Positions 1-13,503 of a DNA stretch of 64,000 nt are shown here, in pieces. A program made the position numbers and the translations under genes. Origin of the DNA: Arbacia lixula (lineage: Eukaryota > Echinodermata > Echinoidea > Arbacioida > Arbaciidae). The stretch covers positions 20,399,681-20,463,680 of the forward strand of contig OZ022591.1 of the NCBI GenBank assembly GCA_963669155.1, read 5' to 3'. The notes below the pieces were generated by a model, which did not search any database, was not told the origin of the DNA, and was given only the letters and a program-made list of their open reading frames with translations. Every line of letters begins with the position of its first letter. The first letter of the stretch is position 1.

Positions 1-2960
1 TATTCAGACATAGTTCCTGATAGTGATGTCACTGATGTTGTAAAAGAAACCTCAGCTTACCATTTCTTCTGGGGACGTTGCGACCAAGGTGCCAAGGGAA
101 CTGTGACACAGTGTGAGGTTTAATCATTATATGGCTGGATGTCCCTTCTAATGACGGTCCAATGTTGAAACATGGTGGGAAAGGGGTTCGTTTTGAAGTA
201 GGGCCCCCAAATTCTAGAGATGTAACTAATTTAATAAGCATACGAGATACCGAAATAAAGCCACACGAATACATTCATTCGTTGATAAGAGGCTGCAAAG
301 TTCTTGAAAAAAAAGTTTGAAACCGTATGGCACAGCGCTTCATTGTCGTACAGGTATCAGCATAATTAGTAACCTGCTTTTTATTGTAAAGTTACACAGC
401 TTGTCTCACCATCATGGTTCGGAGATTGGCATCGTTCATCCATTTTGTTCATGACGGAGTAATCAGGTACATATACACTCTAACGTCCATTTTAGTCGCT
501 ACCATCTACGCAGATACACAGTGCTTGTACGAAGAGCATTGTCAGATGTTTTATTAGATTCAAAGGACCGATATCGGCCCAGAGTCGTATATATCACACA
601 TTCAGAGCTCGATAACCCGTGATATAAGCAAACTAGTACTTCGGAAAGAATGTTAATGGCACCATTAATTGTGAGAGCCAAACGACTGGGATCTAACTTC
701 GTGGGTCATATTCCAAAAAAGGAAGTCCTAGTACATGTACTTGTAGTATCTTTCCTGAAATATGTTATTTTGTTCGACATTAGTATAATAATACCATTTA
801 TTTGTTGAATCCTACGCATTCATTGGAATCAGGTTATCACAGTATGGTTCCGTGTTGCTTTCATGTCTTGTAGTTCCAACGAGACGGTCTTACACCAAAA
901 ATTTTACAAATGTTTGTCGTTCACAACGCCTGAATACGTTATTTCAATAGTACCCAAATTGTTATACCCCCCCCCCCCATATCTTCAAGATTATCACTAA
1001 CATCACTATCGTCGTCATCGTCATCACCTCTATTGTCAACATCATCGTCGCCGTCGTCATACACGATTACTGTTACCCCAATCATCTGTGTAAACACTAC
1101 CATCATCAAGAACACCAGGCAATGTCATTCAATGTCATTATAATCATTATTTTCACATTTTTCCTCTTTCCCCTCGTCATTATTACTCATTAAAAATAAC
1201 GTGAGTCATAGATTACAATTATTATCCCGCAGCTATCATGAACTGTCCTCACTCATAAAATTGTTTTTATACATGTACATACAGTATTCGCTACTTCTAT
1301 GTGTTACAGGGTTGACGTTTTGTATTCGATATACGAGAATCCTCACGAATCACATCACACGAAAGCATAAGGACTGGAATGAACAGTACAATGTAAATAT
1401 GTGTTCATTGACGGGGTTTAAATAAATATTGTCTTTCTTCAAATCTTGCATTGGCCTTCTAAGGCATTACTTTGTTAATGATTGATCATCTTGATGTCAC
1501 GTACGGCATGGTGGGATTCAAACCAAGTCCCTGTCTTCTTCCTCGGCTGTCACGTGATCACGTCTTCTTGCTGCGCTCCTGCGCTGCTTGGGGATGTCAG
1601 CGATGATGTTTGGTGTTTGGTGTTTGGTGTTTGATGAGGAACCACAAATAGTCATCGATGTTGCACCCTTCTCATTTTTCTTGATTACTGATATGGTACA
1701 AAGTGAGGGGTATTGTTGCACATTCAGTCGATCTGCAGTCATTGCCGTGATACTAATGTATCATTTCTTTACATATACTTACAACAGAATACAATTCACG
1801 TGTAATCGCTATCTATAACCCATTTCTTTTATGAGCTTTAGATGGTGAGAATACATTAATGACTTGAATGCGTCCCGAAAGCATTCTGTTTATATTCCGT
1901 GCAATAATCCGACATACAATCCAGATCCACTATGTTAGAAGTATGATACCCTTCTAGTTTACGGCAAAAACATTAACTAAAAAATGCCCATATGATTTGC
2001 GATTACAATTACTTTTATATTATTGACTATTAGGCGTAGTTCTAGCTAAGCGCAGCTAATAGTTTATGGCTTAATCAGTGATTCCACATTTTCTTGGAAA
2101 CTTCCCGCAAGATGATAATTTCATTGTGCAAGGTAGGGGTGAGTAATCATCAATACTGGCCCGTGTCCTTACTCAGAACAATGGCGCCTATGTAAATATG
2201 TTGCCTTCCACACATTGCATTGTTCACATATTTCATTTACACCGACAAATATTTCAAAACCACAACACGATTAAGGTACGTGTCTAATGAAATGTGACCA
2301 AATCCGACACTTTAGTATTGAATCATGTGGGTCTCCAGATCAGACTAACTTAAAACTTTGCGCTCCAGACAAACTATGTGTATTAAAATGAGCAAAAAAA
2401 AAAAAACTTTTGCCACATAAGGAGCACGCAGGTAAGGGGGAGCAGTTGTAATGATAACAGGTCGTCTACATGGGGTTAAGCGTTTTGCCGTCATCAATGA
2501 CGAAAGAGGCGATCGAAGGGGATCCACGGGTGTCGTAGCCAACATATTATAAGTTGTCATTATTCAGCTGGCTGTCATCCATGGTCGTTTTATATATAGC
2601 TGCTGAGGTACCCGATACTGCTGTCAACATGACCATGCAAATAATGGTTATGGAATCGTAGAACCTTTCTGTAGCGTATGAATTCAATGTGTAATTTCCT
2701 TATGAACACACCATCGTTTCCAATGTCACGATTTTTAGACCGAACTAGGCATTACGTGAAGGTCAGGATAGTATCCACTTAACGTGGGAAAGGGATTTGA
2801 GCCCACAGAAGAAGGAAGGTGAGTAACGGATGGATAAATACAGAAAAGCTAATATAATCCAGTAAAAATAAATAACATATACATGTACGTGTATATATAC
2901 TCGTCACCATTTGACCATGAAAATAGAAATAGACCAACAATACGTACATGGATAAAAATG
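1..2960. other. No gene recognised; simple sequence only
   Basis: Bases 1-123 are open on the + strand in frame 1 (about 40 codons to a stop) and could be the end of an exon lying mostly outside the window, but no family is recognisable. Around 990-1110 there is an ATC/GTC trinucleotide-rich patch, and a C homopolymer at about 967-979. The other open frames are short, use mixed composition and lack splice signals or motifs. I see no coding gene here. Confidence 0.5.
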
Positions 2961-3004
2961 CCAAGGGCAGCGAGAGAACCTTGTCAGGGGTGCGGCGAGG
3001 GACC

Positions 3005-3007
<3 letters not shown>

Positions 3008-3097
<90 letters not shown>
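3008..3097. repeat. (GA)n microsatellite ending in poly-G
   Basis: About 83 bases of nearly uninterrupted GA dinucleotides (one GGGA interruption near 3048) followed by seven or eight G. The long arginine/glutamate or serine/leucine frames across it are artefacts of the repeat. Confidence 0.97.
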
Positions 3098-3299
3098 TGG
3101 CTTATATACATCGGGAGAGGGGGAAAAGAAATTGAGAATGGGGCGTTGAGCTTCAAAATGGAACGAGACGTGCACAAAAACAAGAAGACACAAACGGTAT
3201 TTCAGGCCTGTCGCGCATTCCCAAATGAAAAATTGTTACATGATTGTTTGGAAACACGTGTCTTTTATTTCAGCTAACTTGATCAAGTGGGTATTGATT

Positions 3300-5250
3300 C
3301 CTAGACTCTTTGTATCATAATTAAAATGTAAGGTGTTAATGTAATTTAATTTGTGTGTCTATAATCATAATCATAACGCTGTCACAAACCGGTGTTAACT
3401 TTAACACCCCCACGATAACGACTGAGTTATCATCCATGCCATTCGAGCGCTAAACCTCACCATAGCATTCTTGCGTTTAACCAGAGAGGTGTAAGGAATG
3501 GAGTCAGCACGAAGTGTAATTTATTCCTACAGCAGTCGTGTGCATTGATGTCACAATGGAATAGTTTACGCGTTTGGCTCTTTGATCGAGGGAGATCCGC
3601 CGCCAAACAAGCATGACAAAATGTAGGATGCATTTTGAGGAATATATATTCTGTATGCGCAGAAGATTTCAGAACCACTACATGAACTAAAGTGCATGTG
3701 CAGTAGTATTACATCTTATAAAGATACGATTCTGTGAATTTCAGATTATATTGTTGCTTCGTTTTTGTGATAAAATGAGAATACTGTAGAAAATATGCCA
3801 GAGAAATGCCTCCATATCACACATTTCCAAATCATATTTCCTTAAAAATATCTTGTAAATCGTTTATTGAGTGTTTCATCTTTCATGGAAACAACCTCAA
3901 TTTCGTGTGCGGAGGTGTCCGAAAAAGTTACGGACCAAATTCTTTCTATAATTTTTTCAAAGTTTCCCTTCGCTTACCCCAAAACTAATTCACAGTGTGT
4001 GTAAAAAGATCAGCAACGAGCTCCCAGCGAAGGCTGAACGGTTGGCATACTTCTCAAAACAGATTTTCTTTTGTTATTCAGAGGAAGGCACTACCTAATT
4101 AGAAATACAGCTAGTTGTTTAAAACACCTGAATGTCTTGGATTTTTATGAGGCGGCGGACCTCATAGATCAAAGGAAGTCAATCCGAGCGCAGTCCATCC
4201 ATGATAGGTCCATGGTTTAACCACGTGTGTACTAGAAGGTCCGCTGCTCTTTAATATTCGTGTGTAACCATGGTAACTGTGAGTCCTAAAATGCCTCAAT
4301 AGTACATGAAAAGCCAGGTCCCATCGGGTGCTACATGACTAGTCTAGCATGACCACTTTGACCAATGTTCACCCCAAAAGTGCATTCAGCTTCCCTACAG
4401 CCGCCCAGCCGGCGCTATGTGGACGACAACTTCCGCTGACATTGACAATCACAAATACCCGAGGGAGGTAACAAATAAGGCGCGGGAAAGTGAAGACGCG
4501 CGAAGCTAGCCGACTAATTTCTCTTTAAAACAGGCTGAGTAATCGGTGAAAATTGATACCCTGAAAGCTACCGCGGAGTTGAAAATCAATCCCAGAATAA
4601 TGTCTAGGAAGGACATAGTCGCGTACACTGTGCTGGATCATGTACAGTATCATGATTATTGTAATGCGAAAATTTCCGCTCAAGTTGAGATTAAGAATTG
4701 GCAATGTTTGCACGTTTATGAGTAATCACAGATGTTGCAACTTGTTTCGCTTGACTTATTTTCAATAATTTCAGTTTGTTTTCATAAAGAATTATACCTG
4801 AACTTTATCTGAATGGCGGATTTGAGTAGTGAATTTATACATCACGCACTTGCGGGTACCAATTATTTACAAAATTTGTAAATGCATGATATTAGAAATG
4901 TATTCTTTAAAAAAAGGGTTCCATCACTAATCCGAAATGTGACCTTGCTAAAACGCGACATTCTTGCAGAATGATGTTGTTCGTTGAAAGTGATGTCGAA
5001 AAATAAACAAACATTAAAATTATGAATATCATATTCAATAATGAGAAGGGAAACTGTGAAGTTGTGCTTCTCAACATATTCCAACTGAAATAGGGACGTT
5101 CTGCGTGTCAGAAGGGTCTCTCCAAGCTGGACGTCCGTCTAATCAAGATGACGGTCTACACACCAGGTCATTCCGTCACTGTTGCAGATAGGGTATTCGA
5201 CAGACTCTCATTCCTTCAAGTTCAGCATCTGTGATTTGTCCTACTCGTAT
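3300..5250. other. No gene recognised
   Basis: AT-rich unique-looking sequence. Open frames are at most about 75 codons and show no motif, no paired splice sites and no similarity to each other. Nothing supportable is seen. Confidence 0.5.
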
Positions 5251-5253
5251 AAG

Positions 5254-5465
5254 TTGGAGGAGGGGTGGGGAGGGGAAGGGGGGAGGGGGATCGAGGGAGA
5301 GGGGGAGGAGAGAAGGGGTATAGGAAGGGGTATGGGAAGGGGTTTGGGGAGGGGGAGGGGGCAGGGGGAAAGGGAGTGGGAGGGGAGTGGGAGGGCAGAG
5401 GATAGGAAGATGGAAAGAAGAATGTGGGAAGGGGAGAGGGGAGCAGTGGGATGGCCAAGAAGCGA
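5254..5465. repeat. G-rich low-complexity tract (GGGGA/GGGGT)
   Basis: Purine-rich tract of GGGGA, GGGAGG and GGGTATAGG words. Its first roughly 100 bases (about 5266-5370) are the near-exact reverse complement of 6303-6410 on the other side of the assembly gap, so it forms one arm of a large inverted repeat. Confidence 0.9.
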
Positions 5466-5501
5466 GACATGTAGAGAAAGCTAAAGGGCAGATTTAGGGT
5501 A

Positions 5502-5524
5502 AGAGAAAGAGAAAGAGAGAGAGA

Positions 5525-5555
<31 letters not shown>

Positions 5556-5568
5556 GAGGGGGGGGGGG
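5502..5568. repeat. (GA)n microsatellite with poly-G end
   Basis: GA dinucleotides with a few AAAG interruptions, ending in a run of G at about 5558-5568. Confidence 0.95.
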
Positions 5569-5765
5569 CAATGAAAAAGTCGACAATGATGAAGACGGTA
5601 ATGAAAAAAGGAAGAAAGGCAGAAGACAGAAAGGCAAAAGCCGGACGAAATGGAAATCGAAGAGGCAAATAATCATGCTATTCAAAGAGATAAATCATAC
5701 AACTTACATTCACAGAAAGATTAATATAAACATGGTGATATCATTAGTGAGAACAAGTTAAGCAA

Positions 5766-5965
5766 NNNNNNNNNNNNNNNNNNNNNNNNNNNNNNNNNNN
5801 NNNNNNNNNNNNNNNNNNNNNNNNNNNNNNNNNNNNNNNNNNNNNNNNNNNNNNNNNNNNNNNNNNNNNNNNNNNNNNNNNNNNNNNNNNNNNNNNNNNN
5901 NNNNNNNNNNNNNNNNNNNNNNNNNNNNNNNNNNNNNNNNNNNNNNNNNNNNNNNNNNNNNNNNN
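5766..5965. other. Assembly gap, 200 N
   Basis: Exactly 200 consecutive N, a conventional placeholder length for a scaffold gap. It lies between the two arms of a G-rich/C-rich inverted repeat, which may be why the assembly failed here. Confidence 0.99.
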
Positions 5966-6235
5966 CATTACACATACATTAGAAAATGACGTCGGGCCAT
6001 GTCAAATCTGATTTGGAGGAGGGGTTAGTAAAGGGAGGTAAGTCGCATAACACTACATCTCTCTCACTTACGACTTGTACATGTACTGTGTTAGTGCTTG
6101 GATGCAAAAACACGTGTGGCAAACTAAGCATGCAATGAAACAAACATAAGCTCACTTCAATAATCACATCTAACTTTATTGTTTGAAATGAAAATAATGT
6201 ACATCGTAAAAGATTGGTTTAATCCTAATACTCCA

Positions 6236-6682
6236 GGGGGGGGGGGGGGGGGGGAGGTTCAAAGCTTGTTATTACCCCCTGAGATCTGGGCCACGGGTCG
6301 CCCCTGCCCCTCCCCCTCCCCAAACCCCTTCCCATACCCCTTCCTATACCCCTTCTCTCCTCCCCCTCTCCCTCGATCCCCCTCCCCCCTTCCCCTCCCC
6401 ATACCCCTTCTCTCCTCCTCTCCCCCCCCCCCTCGATCTCCCCCCCCCCCCTTCCCCTCCCCATACCCCATCTCCCCTCCTCACCCCCCCCCTCCCCCTC
6501 AACCCCCCACCCCCTTCCCCTCCCCATACCCCTTCTCTCCTCCTCTCCCCCCCCCCTCGATCTCCCCCCCCCCTTCCCCTCCCCATACCCCATCTCCCCT
6601 CCTCACCCCCCCCCCTCCCCCTCAACCCCCCACCCCCTTCCCCTCCCCATGCCCCATCTCCCCTCCTCACCTCCCCCTTCCT
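6236..6682. repeat. C-rich low-complexity tandem repeat
   Basis: Starts with a poly-G run (6236-6254), then about 385 bases of CCCCT-type pyrimidine repeats. Longer units recur about every 125 bp (for example the word ending ATACCCCTTCTCTCC near 6401 and 6527, and ATACCCCATCTCCCC near 6462 and 6588). The first 100 bases mirror 5266-5370. Confidence 0.93.
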
Positions 6683-6739
6683 CCTTGTTCTGGCCAGGAT
6701 GAGCCTCAGTATCATGTGATGTGCTCGTCATCGTGAGTT

Positions 6740-9560
6740 AAGGAGCGGAGGGGAAGCCCAGGAATAGCCAGAAATATATACCGCCTCCTACATCTTTCAA
6801 AACACATGTGTCTCCTTAGCGAGAAAGGCATCGATTCATGTTGTCAGGTCAAAACTAAATATAAATTTATCGTCGTATCACATGCGATATATCAAGTATC
6901 TCAAAGTGCAATTCACCCTGTTTAATACTAGAATATGATCAGATGGAGTTTACTATGCTGAATATGTATGTGATTGATGTTGTCGCTGTTTCTTTTAAAT
7001 CCTCTTGAAAACATTAACCAAATGTTTTTCTACATCGTGCCATGTATAGAAAATGCGTTAAGGTCCAGTTTGTGAAACTTCAACAGTAATATAGGATTCA
7101 GTCAATGTATACTATGAAATGCAAGAAGCGTGTCTGTGCATTTGATTGCTCTAGATTGGATTGCGATGCTCAAGATAAAGGGTCTGCTGATCCTTGACTA
7201 GATTTGATACGTGTCAGTGAATTCGTTTAAAATGCAAAGGGTGATATAATTCCAATTTGCAGATTTGTATCTAGAGGGTAGTTCTGAAACGATATGTTCT
7301 TCTACATACAGTTTATACAATTTGAACAATACACTCAAGCTCCCCAGCTCGCCATACATTCTAATTCCACATAACATTACTGACTGAGTACTGTAGGGGA
7401 ACGATCAGTTTCGTGTCGCATCATGTTTTCAATGAAATAATACTTACTAACTCATTATCGTGCGTACTTCTTTGGGTTGCATTACAAAGTCCAACAATTC
7501 AATGATTGTTTAGAAAAGAGAGGTCATTAGGTCATAGTTTTTTTGGGTACTGCAGAAGTCATAACCGAGATTTAAAGATCACAATAATGAAAACCAACTA
7601 ACATCTACAAGGATATGTTGAAATATTTCCCGCATCCCTATACACATGGCATCAATACAATGACACACTCTTAATAACCAATTCAAATCAATGCTTGCAA
7701 ATCTAGATTAGTCAGGTAAAACTAGGTTCTTGGATTTCTTTCGATAACCTTCTATAGAACTTGAGAAAAAACACTATTCTTGAGACACCATAATATACTG
7801 TAATAATTTCACACTTAGAGAAGCCAACCAACAATATCTGAATAAGATGGAAGATGGACAGTGTTTCTAGACAATGAGAGACGGAGAGGCCTCGGGGGGC
7901 AAAACTCCACCCATTCAGATGATGACTTAGTAAGAAAGGACGAGGAGTTTGATAATGGGTCCAGGTATCGACCTGTCCTTATTATGACGTTATATTACAG
8001 CATTTCTGACATACTGTGGTGGTCCAGACGATAATACAACCATACCCGATATCGAGAGGATTTTCCTTACCTAACTAAATATTATTTACATTTTTAAGAG
8101 CACGATCTGCAGTTTTCTCTGGCGGCCTATAGAGGCTTATACTTTCCTTTTCCTGTTTTGTAGGCTCATGCTTTCCGGTCCTGTTTTAGTTGAGAACCAG
8201 AAGGGCCTAGCTAACGTACGCCATACACTCGGTACAACATTAGCGCCCTTCTGGCTCTCAACATTAATACATATGTGCCATTTCCAATAATTACTATGTT
8301 GTTTAAGTATTCTATCGGGAATAAAGTGTACAATTGAATTATTCGTGCTTATTTTGTGTTGTTTTGTGGACGTCATTACAACAGATGGAATATTTACAAG
8401 TACTCTTCACGTTAATACCTGGCGCCCGATAGTCTAGCATTCAATATTATCTACACATCATAGTCGTATCCTGTGCAACATTCCTTTTTTTCGCAATTGA
8501 TATTTTTGGCAGCCACTCGACATGTAATGGGTTTTAAACTAATACAGGGGAGCGATTTGCATACTTCGTTTTTATCAAAGTCCTTTTCTTTCTGAAGTTG
8601 TTTTATTCATTAAGCCGGGTTAAATATTTGCCAGGTAAACACACTATGAGTGTCTGTATCATTGGCTATGTGAATAGACTGGGATATCGTCTACCTTGCG
8701 TTTACCCCGTATTGTTATTCACTCACCCAACAAACGTGCACAGTTGGACGGCATCACGGACGTGGCAAAAACGGGTATAGAAGCCAAATGTTTTGGTGCT
8801 GAAATGCTTGGTTGAATACCCTGAGGAGCCGGCTAAATTGGGCACATTGTGCGCCCCTCTTTTCTCTAAAGCAAGACAGCTACCGTATAGAACTCACTTA
8901 AGGTATCCCCCCCCCCCTCCCCTTACATCACCTAAACAATGCGGTTCTTCTAACTTACTTTTATCTCCACACGTATTGTGGTGGCTAAAGAGTGGAGAGA
9001 AAAACAGAACAGAGCTTCTGAAGTGTACTGTAAACCTCCGAGCCCCAGTCCGTGTTTTAGTAGCCAACAACAGACTCAACTCTGGTGGGAACACCAAGCT
9101 GTAATATTATCGCCACATTGCGCATCAAGTACCATAAAGGTCACGTAAAAGACAACATGAACTATTCCCCTTTATATTTGGAGATCGACACACGTTATAT
9201 CTGTCACGCCATACCGAACACTATCACGCCTATTTAAATGCAGCATAAAGCTTAACGTATTACAGACTGACAAACGCTATACGTGTATTGTACACATCGA
9301 GCAAGTGAAAAGGTACTGTAGTGCATATATGCAGCATTATACAACTATCAAATCAAGCAAGGTAAAAAAAAAATACATTAGCTTGCGATTTGATATGCCT
9401 GTATGCCATGCATTGATGAAGACATGTCCCCTGATCTGTGTGTGTGTGTGGAGGGGAGGGGGGGGGGGGTATGTCTCTGCGCGTTGACCGAGCCTAGGAG
9501 AGGGGAGGGGGTGGTTGGAAGATGTTGTATTTCCAGTCTTTAAGCAATTCCTGTCGTGCA
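6740..9560. other. No gene recognised
   Basis: AT-rich sequence with short, motif-free open frames. It contains one small foldback (8188-8261) and C or G homopolymers near 8908 and 9459. No exon-like segment with flanking splice sites was found. Confidence 0.5.
8188..8261. repeat. Short foldback (inverted repeat)
   Basis: Arms read GTTGAGAACCAGAAGGGC and, about 40 bases later, the reverse complement GCCCTTCTGGCTCTCAAC. The element is too short to classify and is probably a decayed MITE. Confidence 0.7.
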
Positions 9561-9582
9561 CTCCACATCCCGGTCACTTTAA

Positions 9583-9690
9583 AGGGAATATACTGTACTG
9601 GGAAGACAAAAAAGCCTTCAAAGGGGTGATCGTGAGCAATCTCCTTACCAATGGTCTTAAATTTATGTATTGTCCATTTTAAAAACTTGC
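9583..9690 (+). mobile_element. Half copy of a TTAA-flanked MITE
   Basis: Preceded by TTAA (9579-9582) and starting AGGGAATATACTGTACTGG. It matches the left arm of the complete hairpin element at 32079-32250 through the words AAAAAAGCCTTCAAA and CCAATGGTCTTAAAT. The right arm is absent, so this is a truncated copy. Confidence 0.7.
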
Positions 9691-10068
9691 TGAAAGTTAT
9701 TTGCCCTTAAATGATCAACATTTGGAGTAATTAGTGATTAAAACATAAATCCTAAAAATATTCAGCCCGAGAGTTAAGGGAGGTGCAGTCCACGCCATTG
9801 AGGGGGTACATAGCTCGATATCCTGGTCCTGTATTATTCAGAATACACTCGCGACAGTGTTATAATATTGATTGATTAATTGTTTCTCGTATATACGACA
9901 ATGAGGAGTATTGAGATGACACAAATCTCGAACCCTTAATGTTCCATTGTTGAAGTTTGACAACTTTGATACACATAAGTCTTACAGAGAAGCATTTTGC
10001 CTGGTACAGTGGAGGTTCATATATGCAGTACAACAGATATGACGTGACTCGATCAAACACACGTGCAA

Positions 10069-10305
10069 ATCATTTTCCTTAGATTCGTTCTGTTCGTCCG
10101 ACTACATTCATTCATACTTTCATTCATTCATTCATTCATCAATGTCATTGACTCAATCGATACATGTTTTGCACACATGTTTTCCAATACAACCACAATA
10201 TCAACATGGTACATAAATATCAAAAATTTTCCTTACACTCGTTCTGTTCGTCCGACTACATTCATTCATACTTTCATTCATTAATTCATCAATGACTCAA
10301 TCATT
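10069..10305 (+). repeat. Tandem duplication, about 155-bp unit, two copies
   Basis: The segment containing CGTTCTGTTCGTCCGACTAC followed by ATTC/TTCATTCA repeats and ATGACTCAATC occurs at about 10069-10160 and again at about 10226-10305. It is followed by a C homopolymer (10313-10330). Confidence 0.85.
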
Positions 10306-10309
10306 CCAT

Positions 10310-11490
10310 ATGCCCCCCCCCCCCCCCCCCGGCTAATTGCACCGATGGAAACATCCCCTTGCTCCACCACTTCCTCGCCACCCACATGTAAGGGATCTTG
10401 GCGGCAATTGAGGGGGCACATTGCGTCTGGAGGGGGCGCACACCCGGAAATCCCCCGTGAGTTAAAGCTCTGCTAGGTACGTTACTCGAATGAAAAACAG
10501 CAACATATAACATGCCACATCATATCCACCATAATGAAATGAAATACCACACCGTTTTCTCTCCAATAAAATCATTAATCAGAAATCTAATCCAACTATT
10601 GAGTGCATCATGCACCGGTAGTACATCGCGGAAGGAGTTAAAAACAATTCCAAACGTGTACATCATGATTCTCATAACTTACCTTTCTTGACAGTATCAC
10701 AGGTCCATACCTCCTACACAAAATAGTCACCAGATGTCGATATGTATCAAAAGCCAGTATTCCACGGCGAGTATTGGTCCTTTATGTACGTGATGTTTTG
10801 TAAACTCGAGCGTGCGAAATAGAACGGGAGAGGTATAATACGGAGGGCCTCTCGCGCGAGAAGCCGAGCGAGGAATGACAGATTTGCTCGTTCCGAACCA
10901 GTGATTCAGATTGTGCACTCCGTAAATACCAGATCGATTAACCAAACTCTTTTCGAACTGCTCAAAAGCATTAAATACCTGTGTGAATAAAGGCTAGGCG
11001 GTGATATCGAGGGGGAACGGGAGAGGGGAGAGGGGGAGAGGGAAGAGGTGGTAAAGAGAGAGATGTGTGGGGAGGGGTACATGTGTCTGTGTGCGTGTCT
11101 GTCTATGTGGGTTTTTTTTTTATTTTGTTGTGCTTGTTTGTTGCTGTTTTGGGGAGGGGGTTAACCTTTAAAAGGAGTAAAATTAGGTCAAGCTATGAAT
11201 GATCGTGAGGGGGAACCCCAAGAAATATGTATGTTATGCAAAAAAACTTATAATTACAATAGTAAAATATATGTCTAAGTATTGTTAGAGAAAAATTAAA
11301 AATATGAAATGCCCCCTCTAGTGTTATCTAGTTTAAAGGGGTTGATGGGATGATGAGGGGTCTAAATATTTATGTTTGGTTTCATTCTCTATTTTCCTTA
11401 GAAATTAGTGGTGTGTCATGATTTGTGTATTAATTCATGTTTTGTTAAATACTAAATAGTTCAAGTAAGTAATTGTTTATGATTTATGCA
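10310..11490. other. No gene recognised
   Basis: No motif-bearing open frame. A G-rich patch lies at 11000-11060. The short minus-strand frames here are not supported by any splice structure. Confidence 0.45.
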
Positions 11491-11529
11491 ACTATGTATT
11501 GAGTGGAATCACAATACAAATTACTGGGA

Positions 11530-11699
11530 TGAAAAGGAGAGATTTAGAGACACGCAGGGAGAGGGATAGAGATAGGGTAGAGAGGGAACATAAGGAGAGA
11601 AAGGGGAGGGGAGAAAGAGAGAGACAGAGACAGAGAGAGACAGAGAGACAGAGACAGAGAGACAGAGAGACATAGAGGGACAGAGAGAGACAGGGAGAC

Positions 11700-11745
<46 letters not shown>
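11530..11745. repeat. (GAGACA)n / (GA)n microsatellite
   Basis: Purine-rich GAGACA and GA repeats ending in a pure GA run at about 11715-11744. Confidence 0.95.
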
Positions 11746-11751
<6 letters not shown>

Positions 11752-11885
11752 GAACACATCAGTGGAAGGGAGGAGACCGAGGAAAATGTAAGTGTCACTT
11801 TTATGTGTCACTTTTTAATGATCAAGGGGGAGATTTCTTGTTTATGTTGTGAGCAAGCCTCCAACACCTACAAACCTACATACAC

Positions 11886-11942
11886 GCTCTCTCTCTCTCT
11901 CTCCCTCTCTCTCTATCTCTCTCCCTCTCTCTCTCTCTCTCC

Positions 11943-11996
<54 letters not shown>

Positions 11997-12160
11997 GTCA
12001 CATAGACATACACACATCCACACACACACGCACTAACGAACAAACACACAAACATACATACGCACACACGTACACACAAACATATATACACACTTATACG
12101 CTAGAGAGACACGCACACGCACACGCACACGCGCACACGCACGTACGCAATACTGACATT
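11886..12160. repeat. (CT)n then (CA)n compound microsatellite
   Basis: CT repeats at about 11886-11996 followed by CA/CGCACA repeats to about 12150. With the GA tract at 11530-11745 the CT tract forms an imperfect inverted pair. Confidence 0.95.
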
Positions 12161-12783
12161 ACACACAAGCACTCAAACAAATACTTCCGCACTCAGGCCA
12201 TCCCCACTCATAAACACATTCACCCACTTGTGGATATTCTACGGAACCTCTCGTGACTAATATAAAGACTGAAAATTAGCCTTCTGAAATGCTCCCGAAA
12301 CTGGATTTTTGGTAAGAGAGATAACTTATGCAAAATTCTTTCTTCCCTACTTGCTTGTTTGATTTGTAAACGTGATGAGACGATTTTAATGTATTTTTTT
12401 TCATGAAAAGAGTTAAGCACTCTCTAGATTTCAACTGCTTAATTACCATTTTGTCCCAACACCACCAAGTCTATGTATTGTTCATTTTGTCACCTCTTAT
12501 AGACTTAACACCTCCACATCTTAATGTTGTATCGACTTTCACTTATCAAAATATGACACTGAATGATTGCAAGGGTGTCTAGAAGTTAAAACCATGTACT
12601 ACTTAATATATAAACCTAATCATATAGAAACGTTATCATAAACAATTCTGTACACATGTATTGCTCTATCTCACATTCATGCCTTTGGTAAAGTAAATAC
12701 TTAACTGAACTTTAATTTGACTATGTCTTTTTCGTGATATTGTTATAATAATGGACAAGATGCTGATTTAAATTTCATTATGC

Positions 12784-13503
12784 ATGATTTATCTCGTACC
12801 AAATACAATAAGTTTTGATGATTGCATATATGGGTTGTCTAACATGGTGAAGGAAGGGGAGGGGGGGAGGGGGGGGGGGATGGCTACCGAAGTACGGAAA
12901 ACCGATTGTATAGCTACGTTCGTTGTAAATACTATGCATGTTATTTCTGTTGGTTTCTTATTGTTATGTGTATATTTGAGTTGTATTCAAGTTTGTTCAA
13001 ATTGTGCCAAGTGTGCACAATCAATTCATTTTAGAACCATATGCATGTCAATTTTAGCACTTGTAAAGAACCTTCAAATTGTACTTCATTTCCATCAAAG
13101 TAAAGCAGCCGTACACAGTCATGTGTGTTATTATCTTCTACGTACTTCAATTTGTCACACTAAACCGATAAGCTACAAAAGCTTCCCATTGTTACGTAAA
13201 GAAACCACCTGGCGTGTCTCTACAAATGCATCCCATCTCATGTTTGTGGTCATTGGAATTTATTGTAAGTTTTACATTCCTCAATGCGTAGTTCCTAATT
13301 CTTTGGCTGTCTTTTGTATTGTACAACTGCTCACCTGTATTCGTACTACTGATATGTTCTACTTAACAAAACGTGTTGCTTCACATTCTTTGGCTTCCCT
13401 TCGTTTCGTACTGATGTTTGTCTGCCTAGTGACAAGACTATTTGTGTTTTATAACAAGCTCTTAATATTTTCGACCTATTTGCTTGATTGCCATGATGAG
13501 TAA
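12784..13503 (+). other. 239-codon open frame in the LINE 5' region
   Basis: An uninterrupted 239-codon frame lies just upstream of the EN-RT ORF and overlaps its start by about 20 bases. The product would be hydrophobic and cysteine-rich (several CxxC-like pairs around residues 65-90) and does not resemble known ORF1 proteins with coiled coil, RRM or zinc knuckles. It may be an open 5' UTR kept by chance or an unrecognised ORF1. No function is assigned. Confidence 0.25.

Noticed and set aside
499-681. 60-codon minus-strand frame that looks vaguely retroelement-like
   Set aside because: No recognisable motif and neighbouring frames give no continuation.
1508-1590. tRNA B-box-like GGATTCAAACC on the minus strand
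   Set aside because: No A-box or cloverleaf could be drawn around it.
2779-3277. Long serine/leucine and arginine/glutamate frames on both strands
   Set aside because: Produced by the GA/CT microsatellite; no start, splice or homology support.
5182-6736. Glycine/arginine- and proline-rich frames around the N gap
   Set aside because: Low-complexity G-rich and C-rich DNA gives such frames in every phase.
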